From NCBI RefSeq assembly GCF_040954835.1, contig NC_090700.1, positions 27,693,501-27,757,500 on the forward strand: a stretch of 64,000 nt of DNA, written 5' to 3'. Of the stretch, positions 1 through 11,300 are shown one piece after another; position 1 is the first letter of the stretch; each line of letters starts with the position of its first letter. The position numbers were made by a program, and so were the translations under genes. The stretch comes from Lepisosteus oculatus. Taxonomy: Eukaryota > Chordata > Actinopteri > Semionotiformes > Lepisosteidae. The notes beneath the pieces were generated by a model, which was not told the origin of the DNA, did not search any database, and saw only the letters and a list, made by a program, of their open reading frames with translations.

Positions 1-59
1 GAACCCGAGTGGTCCTTATATGTTGGCTGCCTCTGGTGTTGGAAAACATCCAAAAACAT

Positions 60-690
60 CAACACCCCTGACTTATTATAGACCAAGAATCCAATGGCAT
101 GTTTGAAGGACTTACAACCACTTTACAGTATGTAAAAGACTGGTCAGTGTGTACAATTCACCATAGGTTTGAGCTATATGAAAGGTTGGCAAGAAGAAAG
201 CCACTACAAAAAAACATGCAGTCTTGTTTGCGGTATATAAAAAAACTGTGGAAAATAGTTTTGTGGTCTGTTGAAAGAATGTTTAATCCTGAATGCAAAA
301 CATAACAATGCAGCATGGTGGAGGTAGTATTCTGTTATGGGGTGTTTCTCTGTAGCAGGAACTGGGGCACTGTTCAGGATTGAAGGGCAACTGGATGGAG
401 GAAAATACAAGACAGATTCTCAAAGAAAACCTGCTGCTGCCTCTGCAAAGAAGCTGAAATTGAGAAGGAATTTTATCTTTCAACTTTCAAAATAGGTCTG
501 AGCACACAGTCAAAGCAGCACTGGACTTGTTAATGAACAAAAGGTTAAATGTGTTTGAGTACCCCAGGCAGAGCCCTGACCTCATTCCAATGAATTGTTC
601 CTATAGATCGATTCAAACAGAATTCTGACTGTAAATCATACAAAAGGTTTGTTCATCAGGTACTAACTCAGGAGTGTGTACACTTATCCA
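60..690 (+). pseudogene. Tc1/mariner-like transposase remnant
   Basis: Conceptual translation in shifting plus-strand frames gives pieces typical of Tc1-like transposases: an ARRKPL stretch near 190-215, a degraded equivalent of the HGGGSVMLWG block near 312-345, an ENLLLPL-like stretch near 425-450, and EHTVKAALDL followed by NVFEYPRQSPDLIP near 500-590. Stops and frameshifts separate the pieces, so no working enzyme is encoded. I could not find terminal inverted repeats or a TA target duplication, so the limits are approximate. Family assignment is from motif recognition only. Confidence 0.7.
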
Positions 691-699
691 ACCATTTTT

Positions 700-1206
700 T
701 CTAGGTTTTAATTTTTATTTACTTTTTTTAAAATGTTGGAGCCTTTGGTTTTTACTCGGAGGTTGTGTTGCAATATGTAAATACATTCTGATTTAATGTG
801 TCTTGATTTCAGGCTGTTAGGCCAAAACATGTATTACCTGGAAAGGGGATCCAACTTTCTATAGGCACTTGTCTCATGTTCCAATCACAAAGGAAGATAT
901 CATCAGTATTACACCTACTGTAGTAATGTGTGTGGATCTCATAGTAGGTGATATTAAGTATTGACATATACTGTATATTGAGATACTATTCTATGAGGGC
1001 AGCAAAGTGAAATTAAGACAAATATATCCCAGTTTCCTCACATCTAAGTGTTTCTTGAGTCTGTTTGGTCTGTTATTTATTGTGATGTTACTATACATCA
1101 GCAGATAAAATATATTATGTGATGTAGTTACTGAAAATGTAAGGGTAAATTAAATAACACATTCTTATTGGAGTCTTCTAAGAAGTCTTCTAAGAAGAAA
1201 TTTATG
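700..1206. other. No recognised feature
   Basis: AT-rich sequence between the Tc1 relic and the LTR-like element. No coding potential, repeat structure or regulatory motif was recognised. Confidence 0.5.
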
Positions 1207-1210
1207 ACAG

Positions 1211-2014
1211 TGTAGCGGCAAGGTTTATTAAAGTACAGGAATTAAGTTTGCTCCTCCCTTGCCAGTCCCTCTCTCCTTCATCTCAGTGGTGCTGGATACA
1301 GAGAGGCCATTCCATTTGGTTCACAATTAAGGTGTTTTTCTAGCTGATAGAGTGTCCTGATAAGGAACAACTCCCAAAGCTGAGACACATCAACCACCCT
1401 AACAAATGGTCATCTCTGGCGCCTTAAAGTCAGGGAGATTCCAAGGGAAAGTCTTATTCCAAGTTTGTTTACAACTCTAAGGTTGGAGTGCATTGCTACT
1501 CATCATCAGCCAATCAGGAACTGGTAGGGCAGGTTAACCCCATGTGGGTCTTGAATGCCCATGAAACTTTCAACCAATGAACAACTGTAGTTCAGGTAAA
1601 ACAGGCAGCACAGAGTCCCTCAGAGCGCCTCCTGGACATTCTTGACTCAGGGCGCCTCCTGGACATTCTCAGACTCAGCCCCTCCTGGAAATTCTCAGCC
1701 TCAGCTCAGACCATCATGTAACGGCCAGTGTGTCCGAGTGCCAGGACTTTCCTTTGTTCTAAGAGTCAAGAACAGAGGTTGCCAGCGTGTAACCAAAGGA
1801 TCCACCTGAGGTAAGCCAAGCAGCAAGCTTCGTGAACCCACCGTGAACACTCACCTGATCAACAAGTGCACTACAGTCGGAACTGTGGACAGCTGAATAT
1901 CAATATTCAGGACTAGCGCTATATCAGGAATGAACCGGTCTTCTTCCTGACCTGCTGGGAGAGTTAAGCACAAAACCCCTACATTAACTGGTGCCTCGTG
2001 AGAGGATGCCTACA
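1211..2014 (+). mobile_element. LTR-like element, internally deleted copy
   Basis: The segment starts TGTAGCGGCAAGG and ends GATGCCTACA, and is flanked by the 4-bp direct repeat ACAG (1207-1210 and 2015-2018), which looks like a target-site duplication. It is homologous along its length to the 1.44-kb element at 6960-8401. Relative to that copy it lacks most of the 3' half: homology jumps from the CTGCTGGGA region near 1955 straight to the ACTGGTGCC-containing end. No protein is encoded. It is best read as a solo LTR or a non-autonomous LTR derivative. Confidence 0.65.
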
Positions 2015-2232
2015 ACAGTATGAGAATACTATCTAGTCCCTCCTGTGATTGTGGTCCAATAATAAGGGTGTTGAAACAGCTGATATGTTGAATGTCTTGA
2101 AGATGAAAAAGTTGGATAATCGCAGTCCACAGCAAGGTTGGAGAGAACTGCAATGACATAGTGAAACTACAGGACCAGTAGTCAGACCAAATTAGTCTTT
2201 CTCGACGCAATTTCTTGCTTTTATGTCATAAG

Positions 2233-2485
2233 TGTCACGCCGAGTACACCTAGAGGGCGCTCTACTTCTCTCCTCTTCCTAGTTCCCTGTGATTATTCAT
2301 GTCTTTCTGGTCTGTTTTGTTGTGTAGCCTGTTTATTTCCTGCTTCTGCTCTGCTACTCGCTCAGCATTGAGGTTCAGATGTCCTGAGACCCGCCTAGCA
2401 CCAGGTCGCTCCTGTCCATGGCCTGAGGGCATTGGTTTCTATACGGCATTTCCTGAACAGCTGAGCCCTGAGTAACCCCCATCTT
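2233..2485 (+). mobile_element. Gypsy-type LTR fragment (5' part)
   Basis: Begins TGTCACGCC and shares with the solo LTR at 2880-3425 and the minus-strand LTR at 36249-36762 a conserved block around CCCGCCTAGCACCAGG followed by CCTGAGGGCAT. The copy stops near 2485 with no matching 3' half, so it is truncated. It lies only about 400 bp upstream of a second LTR of the same family. Confidence 0.6.
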
Positions 2486-2879
2486 GCTGCTATGTATAGG
2501 GTCTTTTTCACTCTCCTGCCATTGAGGTTGCCATGAGGTTAAAGTTTATATTATTTTGGACACAAAAATGTAGTCTACAAAAACAAATGACCTATGTGTG
2601 CTTTATCATATCTAGAGTGTTTCTGTATGTCTCAGTAACATTTCTTATTGAATTATTAACACATTCCAATTCAAATTCCAAAGTCACACCACATTACATT
2701 TAAAATTGAAAGAATTCAGTTATAAATTTATGTAATATAGCAAACATACATTTATTTAAAAAAACTAACATTAAATTATCACAGGCATTCAGCTATAGTA
2801 ATAATTAAATATATTAATGTTATCCCACATATTATTTTTCTGTTATGAATAATTCAAAAATTCTGAATCGGCACCTGGC
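2486..2879. other. No recognised feature
   Basis: AT-rich spacer between two LTRs of one family. No coding or structural signal was recognised. Confidence 0.4.
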
Positions 2880-3425
2880 TGTCACACCTGACATCCCTCC
2901 CTAGATGGTCCCATTATTGTCCTTGTGATAAAGCTCCCCAGGTGTACCCTTTTAGCGTTATTATTTAAAGACTAGCTCCTCCAGTCCTCGGGGCTCATCA
3001 TTAGGGTAAGATGTCGCGAGGCCCGCCTAGCACCAGGAAACCCTACGTCCGTCTCCTGAGGGCATAGGCCTCATCTCGCATCCTGAGCCCGGGGTTTGGA
3101 GGATCTCGCCCTGTCACCCTTGGACCTCCATGTTTTGTTTGTCCGTGTGCTCCCCCTTCCCAGTTATTTTAACTTTGTCGCGTCCCAGGATGGATTCCTT
3201 GTTGATGAACTCTCGGACTGTGCTTTGACCTGCCCTTGGACTCGTTTGGATTGGGATGCCGTTTTGTCTTCCCCGTTCACTCTCACGAATTGTCACTATT
3301 ATTTTGTGCACTATTAAACCCCTGTGTGTTCCCTTTTACCACGCCTCCTGTTTTCTCCAGCTCTTACCGCATCGCATAGGTTCTTCTATCTGATCTGACA
3401 CGGATTTCAGTCCATGTTCGTGACA
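2880..3425 (+). mobile_element. Solo LTR, Gypsy type
   Basis: Starts TGTCACACC and ends TTCGTGACA, with the perfect 5-bp direct repeat CTGGC at 2875-2879 and 3426-3430. A TATTTAAA box is at 2962-2969 and an ATTAAA polyadenylation-like signal is near 3313, both in plus orientation. No internal retrotransposon sequence is attached, so this is a solo LTR left by LTR-LTR recombination. Two other copies of the family are in this window. Confidence 0.8.
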
Positions 3426-3430
3426 CTGGC

Positions 3431-4762
3431 AGAACAACAATGATGCTTAGGCTTTAATATCATACAAAGAACAGGATAATGTAATCTACAGCTTTGTTTC
3501 CCAGGTTTTTTGTTACAATTTGAGCATGTAGTTGGGGATGATACTTAGATAGTAATATAATAGCTGGTATACAATTTAGTACACAGTTCTGTGCTAAATC
3601 CTCAGCTGTTGGAACTGATCCAACCTGACTAAAGTTACTATAGGTGTACACAGGCACAGGCAGATACCACTCTATATGGTGTTAGACCACTCTTATTGTG
3701 TTGCTTTTTATAATTTTGCAACTAAGGTAACTTGGTTTTGCCAAAAAAAGGGTTTGAATACTTATGCAATCACGACTTTTCAATTTGTCTTTCATATTAT
3801 CTGTTTAATTCTTTTTGAAGTACATTGTATGTATAACAAATATGAATTGCTCTTTCATAGTGTCATGAAATCAAGCTTTAAAGCAACAAAATCCTGTGTA
3901 AGGACCTGCAAACTTTTAAAAGGTACTTTATGTATAAAGTAAGCTGTACATATCATTCAACTGTGCTAACATTGCATTTCTCAAGATTTTTCTTATTCAT
4001 GAAATGCCTATAAATTGATTTTGAGAAGTAATTTGTGTGCTCAGGCTGACTTTGATGTCTGTAGCTTTATGTTTTCTTTTTTATACTTAATAACTAGATT
4101 TCTTTGAAGCCACAAATTACAGCAAATAAGTTTTGTAAGGTTCATAAATATGTGTTAAATATCAATTTAGGACAAATGATCATAATTTTTGCTTGTGCAA
4201 AACGTAGTAGTATGTACACCTTGTTACAGTATTGTTTACTACTTACTGAGCTCAAGAAAAAAGGCACTGAAAATTCAGAATGTATGATCTATGAAAATAA
4301 TCATGTAATAAATGCAGCAACTTAAAAGGTATAACACATTTGATACCCTGCCTTATTATCATAATCATGTTCTACATCTATATAAATAGTACAACACTAA
4401 GAGTCAGTCTCAAGCAACAAGGCATAGTTCTATTTCCATTACAATGAGCACAATGTGGGCTTCTTTGATGTTTATCACGCTATATAAATGACAAACTATG
4501 TGTTTAAAGATTGCTCAAATAAAAGTGTGTGCTATAGCTTTGAAGCTATAGGCTTTGAAATAAAAAAGATACTTTAAAACATTAGAAATGGTTTAATTTC
4601 ATTAAAAAATGACAGCTTCCTACACAAACCATTTTTAAAAGACATACAGTATTACACATCAATAACTATCACCTGTGACTTAGAAAACTCACAAACTAAA
4701 GTCAGCAGTACTACAAACCTGACCACAGTCAGCACTGACCTGGGACAATTAATTATAATTTT
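3431..4762. other. AT-rich sequence, possible Tc1 3' end
   Basis: No gene recognised. The stretch around 3745-3930, with a GGGTTTGAATACTTATGCAA motif, resembles the 3' terminal region of Tc1-like transposons, but no partner end was seen. The rest is featureless. Confidence 0.3.
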
Positions 4763-5018
4763 AATTGCTTACACTTATATAGTGCTTTTCTGGACACTCC
4801 ATTCAAAGCGCTTTATGGGTAATGGGCACTCCCCTCCACCACCAGTGTGCAGCCTCACCTGGATGATGAGACGGCAGCCATAGTGCGCCAGAACGCTCAC
4901 CACACACCAGCTATCAGTGGGGAGGAGAATGAAGTAATGAAGCCAATTCATAGATGGGGATTATTAGGAGGCCATGATTGGTAAGGGCTGATGGGAACTT
5001 TGGCCAGGATGCTGGGGT
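4763..5018 (-). mobile_element. 5S rRNA-derived SINE, 5'-truncated
   Basis: Reverse complement of the body and 3' end of the SINE family represented in full at 43992-44520: it carries the CTATGAATTGG block, the GCTGATAGCTGGTG-like block and the terminal GTAAGCAATT. The 5S-like head is absent, because the copy ends near the TGGCCAGGATG motif. It lies just downstream of the minus-strand receptor's last exon. Confidence 0.8.
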
Positions 5019-5264
5019 ATATTAACTCATATTAACTTAACATTAATATTAACTCTATCATTTAGTTTAATAGTGGTTATGATTTCAGTGGGTAAAACCA
5101 GTGTTACAGAGAATAGAAATCCTATGAGTAAAATTTACAGTTACACTTTACACAGTAATGAGCAAACCTAAAATCTAAATATAAGTGCTAAATAATAAAG
5201 CTTTTGTCTAGTGGAAAATGTGAAACATGCACTATTATTTAATTCCATTGAGTGCTGAGGGGTT

Positions 5265-5350
5265 TCAGGATTTCAGCCATTGCTGTTGTGGGTTTGAGGC
5301 ACTGGAGACATTCAACTTGTCTAAATCAAAGCTGTCTTCATATGTTGCAC
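5265..5350 (-). CDS. Receptor (minus gene) last exon: short cytoplasmic tail
   Basis: 86 coding nt after a TTTTAAAG acceptor, phase 1, ending in TGA at 5267-5265. It encodes ATYEDSFDLDKLNVSS and about 11 more residues. The single tyrosine (TYEDSF) does not fit YxxL/I, so there is no ITIM or ITAM. An AATTAAAT polyadenylation-like signal lies about 25 nt downstream, unusually close, so the true 3' end may be further on. Confidence 0.75.
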
Positions 5351-8300
5351 CTTTAAAATAAAAAAAGTCAGTCACATGCAAAAATAGGTTTAAGCACTTA
5401 GCACACAATGCAGCCTTTATGAAAGCCATGCATTATTGAAATCAGTTTGATTAAGATCTACCAGTGAGCAATCTTAACTGTTAGATACATTTTTGCTGAA
5501 AATAATCTAATAAATGACATTCTAGAGAAATTATAAAACTAAAAGGAACTATGTGAAAAAAGTTTTTATAATGAAAAATAGTAAATAGTCTGGAATTGTT
5601 TTACTTAAATTCATGGCAGTTATCACAATGACAGTGCTTACTACAGTTTTTCACTTTGATCTCACTCGGTCAAAACATTATATCACCCAGCTTGTCTTCT
5701 ATCAGTAAAATGAATGTCGTAACCATGGTCTAGCACATCTTACCATTCCTCAGAGCCCGCTTCACTCTTCTCCAGAACACATCACTCACGATGACAGACA
5801 AGAAGATGAACACTCCCACACCCATACAGATCCGGATCAGGTTTTCCAAAGCAGAAGAAACTGAGACACAAGAACCAAACACTGGGGTTAGAGAGTTGTA
5901 GCTGGTATTTATCCTGACCATCTACAGGTTACTTTGTTACCTGACTTCTGTTAACAGTCTCAGTTATTAAGATTAAAATTCAAAAGAACATCTCCAAAAA
6001 CAATTTTATTATTTTATTAGGTGAATAATTTTGAGTTTACTGACAGTTTATTCTTGTTTCAATCTAACATGTACATGTATGCAGTATTTTATAAAGAACA
6101 TTTGTATTCAATATGAGTCTTTTAAAAGTATTTAAAAATGTACCATTTACAGTTGCAGCTACTCAGAACACGTATTAACACTCATTGCTGCATTAGAGGT
6201 ATTAAATATGATGTGGCATACTTACAGTAGCTATGTTGTTTTCTGGTCAAAGACAATTAATACTGTAGGTGGCACTTGTGGTGCATTAGATGCTAGTGAA
6301 ATGATTGTTTTATTTACTCTGTTATCTTACTGTACATCTTTAAAATCACCTTCTTCATAAACATTTTCTGCATCAAAGTCTTTAACTTGTTCACTTACTG
6401 TTATTATTTTGGAACAAATTTGAAGTGCTCGTTGTAACTATCAAAAGTTGATATACTTAATAAAAAGCTATAATGTTTTAAACTTTTCTATGAATAGTTG
6501 CTGTCATTATTGTTGTAAAAAAGTTGTAGTACATTTTGAAATCCAGTTACTACGGAATTGGACATCATTAACAAATATTAATTCAAGGATCTAAATATAA
6601 TATTTATATAATTTATATACAGTATCTGGAAGTGGTACTGTATTCCACTATCTGGAAACATATGCATCAATTCTTTTGACTCATCATTTTGATGTGTTCT
6701 TTTAAACTAAATTTTGCTATTGTTACTGTTGTAATGGACAATAAAACACACATAAACCACTGAAACAAAAATGAACAAATGAGACTGGGCTTGGACCCCC
6801 TACAGAGTGAGAACTGCAAAAAAGTGTAGATTAAAGGAGCTGTATGTAATAGGGCCACTTCACTTCCTGGATGTTCTATTGCCTCGTTCTGAATCCCAGG
6901 AAAGGACAGCAATATGTCACTGCACATACCTGAAAATTTCTGGAGGATTTACAAGTTACTGTTGTAGCGGCGAGGCTTATTAATAAGGCAGAATTAAGTG
7001 TTTCTGAGCTTTCCCAAATTAGGCCTCATCTCTCTGTTCATCTCTGTGGTGCAGCCACAGAGAAACTATTCATGCAGGCTGATTTAAGGTTCCTTTGATA
7101 AAGGACAGCTCCCAAAGGGGGATGCACTTAGCTAAGCCTGGCTATCATGATCAATGGTCATCCATTGGTACCTATCTGTCTAGGGAGTGCCAGATGGACA
7201 TCTGGACTGCATTCCTAAGTGTCAGGAGTAAGTGACTCATATCTCACCTTGATCAACCAATCAGTGACTGGAAGGGCTGAGTAACCCACATGGGACTCTG
7301 ATGCCCATGGAACTTTCAGCCAATCAACGAGCTGAAGTTCCTCCAGGTAAAAACAGGCAACACAGAGAGCCTGAGAGGTTCAGTAAGATTCAGAAGGGAT
7401 TCAGTGGAGAATTCTGTGGACTTTTCTAAAGGGAATTCAAAGGAGAATTCCAGGCCAGGACGGCCCAGGAGCAGAAGGCTCCCAAGGGCAGGACATTCTT
7501 GCAGAGCTCCTCCTGACCATCCTGAGACTCAGCCCGGACAACCATGGAACGGCCAGTGTGTCCGAGTGCCAGAACTTTCCTTTGTTCTAAGAGTCTAGAG
7601 TGGAGGTTGCCAGAGAGTAACCAGAGGATCCACCCGAGGTTAGCACCAGCAGCAGGCCTCGTCAACAGGTCAGAACTGTGGACAGCTGAATCACTATTCA
7701 GAACTAGCTCTTCATCAGGAACGAACCGGTCCTCTTCCTGACTTGCTGGGACTCACAGTCATCTTTTCTCCTGTGCACAAACTTTGCTAGTTAAAGCCAG
7801 CACTAACTAGGCGGTCAGTGAGCATCAGCAGCGCACCGTCGCAAGCCGCACAGCACAGCCTGGCACCGAGCCAGAGAGCGCGGATTGGACAGCAACAGCC
7901 TGCAACTGTTTCTTTGTGCCCGCAGGAGATCTGAATCCCCAGAGATTGGATGAGTGTTCAACTTCACTGCATTACTGCTCGAGAATTCAATTGTTATCCC
8001 AACCAGTTGATATCAATTGAATCCCTAAGAGTTATGTACTTGTTTTGAGTATCTAATGTAGAAGTTATAACCAAGTTCATTTATGAAACGGTCTTAATAA
8101 GTGATATACTGGACGTATGTCCTCTTGATATATGTAACACTTCGTAACTGACTGAATATATACCTTTTGTATTCTGATAACCCTCTCGATAAGATCTGTT
8201 AGGTTTATATGCATATTCTATGTATTAATAAATGTATCCTCGTGTATTAGTACCTGTGTGTGTGCGTTGTTTGAGTTATGTCGCATGGTTGGATTCTAAA

Positions 8301-11300
8301 GCCATCAAAAGAATCAACTTTGTGATTTACTGCTACAATTAATAATTGTCTCAGTAAATGCCCAAACCCTACAGAACTGGTGCCTTCAGAGAGCCACTAC
8401 ATTACATTTTGGCTATGGCAACATTACACTGTAAACATTTTACTTTTATTGTGGTGTTAAATGCATGCATCAATGCTGATTCTTTCTAACCCTGAAATAT
8501 AAAAATAGCACTACAGTTCCTCTTTAAAGGTGTGATTATCTTTAACCACCGATTAATAAAATAACACTGCTTAAGGTTACTTTCATTTTAGAACCTTACC
8601 TGACATGTGCAATACCAAAGAATTGCTGTAGTCAGAATAATAGACCACTCTTCCCCTTCTAGCTCGACACCAGTACTCTCCACTGTGGGACAGAGCAGCA
8701 TAGATGATGGCGTAACTAGACCCATTAGTCCTGCTACTGTCAGTGTCACTGTTGGCCAGAGTTGCTCCCTTTGTGTCTTTATACCAGAGATACTTCCAAC
8801 CAACAAAATCTCCCCCAACTCCACAGTTCAGGGTGACTCTGTCTCCTGTGTATATCTGTCCTCTTGTGGGGAACACAGTCAGAACAGGCTTTGGCCATAT
8901 TCCTTACAGAAGAGAAATAAATAAGATCAGACTTTGTACAATCAATACCTATATGCAAAAACAAATTCACATCTTCTAGCATAATCCTCTAAGGTACTTT
9001 ATTGCACTTATACGGGAATATTATTACTGTATATTCAAAGTTTCAAAGTGTGATTAATCAATTTTTAAAAAGAACCCTATATTTGTGTCTCACGAGGTTA
9101 AAATAATCCATAACAACAGTTAAATTGTAGTTTTATTGAACACTGTAATTAGATGCAAGATCCATTATATAGATCATATCTTCAGTATATACTGTACTGT
9201 TTAATGTTCAGGACAAATGAAATACTTACCAGATACCTTCAGTATAACAGGATTGCTGACATTAGAATCAAATAGTTTATTATGGGCATTTTCTCCTCTG
9301 CAGGTATATTCTCCATTATGAAACTGAGCAGCAGAGATGATTGTGTATGTGTTTAAATTTCTGCTACTGGAGTTAGCTTTCACTGCTGGAAGCTCCTGTC
9401 CATCCTTGTACCATTTATAGTTCCACCAAGCAGAGTCCATCTCAATCTCACACCTCAGAGTCACACTTTCTGTAGTGAATATCTCTGCCCATCCAGACTC
9501 CAAGGTCAGTACAGCCTGTGGTTGAGCTGCAGAATAGACAAGTTTGAATAGGGGGTAGAATTAATAATATGAGGTATGCTAATAGTATGAATCTTAGAAT
9601 TAATATGGGGGAAAAATAAATAAAGCAGTTGTGTGCTAAAATTATGTTTACTAAAAAAGATACTAAAATGATCAATCATTTTACTATTTCAATCTCTTAC
9701 CTATGATTTCTAATTTCAGAGAATCACTGCGATCAGTGTAATAGAACACACTTCCCCTTCTAGCTCGACACCAGTACTCTCCACTGTGGGACAGAGCAGC
9801 AGAGCTAATGGTGTAACTGGACCCATCAGTCTTACTGCTGTCAGTGTTGAGCAGGACTTCTCCCTGTGTGTCTTTATACCAGAGATACTTCCAACCAACA
9901 GATCCACCCCCAACTCCACAGCTCAGGGTGACTCTGTCTCCTGTGTATATCTGTCCTCTTGTGGGGAACACAGTCAGAGCAGGCTTTGGCCATTTTCCTG
10001 ATGAAAGAGTGTTGTAGATGTTCAGGGCTTGTCAGTGCCACCAAAAACCTATGTGCAAAATCAATTTCACAGTTTGTGGCATAAGCCTCTGAGATTCTAA
10101 ATTGTACATCTACTACATAATTATTTCATGAATGCAGGAATATTATTACATTCTAAGTAGGAGTGATCCAATTGATAACTAAAACATGTGCCTGGGTCTC
10201 TAATAGTTAAAAATTGGCCTTTATTTATAACATTAAATCACATTTTTTTCTAAAGTAACAATCAATTATTTGAATAATCTCCTCAGTATCAATATATAGG
10301 TTTGATTTTCAAAATAATACAAATACTTACCAGATACCTTCAGTTTAACAGGATTGCTGATGTTAGAATAAAATAGTTTATTATGGTCACTTTCCCCTCT
10401 GCAGGTATATTCTCCATTATGTAACTGAGCAGCAGAGAGGATTGTGTATGTGTCTCCATTTCTCCTACTGGAGTCTACTGGCAGTTCCTGTCCATTTCTG
10501 TACCATTTATAGCTCCACCCAGCAGAGCCCATCTCAATCTCACACCTCAGAGTCACACTTTCTGTAGTGAATATCTCTGTCCATCCAGACTCCAGGGTTA
10601 GTGCTGCCTGTGGTCGAGCTGTACATAAAACAAGATTGAAGAAAGGGTAGAAAAGACCATGAAAATAAGAGGTATAATTTAGAATTGAACAAATTATATT
10701 TAATTCAGTTTCTTACCTATTATTTCTATTTGCAGAGAATCACTGTGATCAGTATAATAGACCACACTTCCCCTTCTAGCTCGACACCAATACTCTCCAC
10801 TGTGGGACAGAGCAGCAGAGCTGATGGTGTAACTAGACCCATCAGTCCTGCTACTGTCAGTGTTGAGCAGGGCTGCTTCCTGTATGTCTTTATACCAGAG
10901 ATACTTCCAATCAACAGAATCTCCCCCAACTCCACAGCTCAGGGTGACTCTGTCTCCTGTGTATATCTCTCCACTGGAAGGGTTCTGGGTCAGGATGGGT
11001 CTTGGCCATGTTCCTTAAATGAAAAATGTGTTAAGTGGTGAAATAAGTAGTATTTTTCCTACAATATTTTGGGAATTTATAAACCTGCAACTACTTGATA
11101 AAACTTAGGTTTAGTGTTTTGACATGTTGAAGAGAAATTGAGTTTTAAACAAAAGATGAAAGTCAAAATCTGATCGTATTTCACCAATTTCCATTGCTGA
11201 AGGAATCCTCTGACAATTGTTCCACCGCCAGAATCCAACTTCAGTTATGCCTTTTCTCCAAGTGCTTTTTTTTCTAAGCAAACCTCTCCAGTCCACTCTG

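Noticed and set aside
8607-11041. Plus-strand open frames over the minus-strand Ig exons
   Set aside because: They are antisense shadows of the Ig exons; the sense strand has cysteines, splice signals and homologues.
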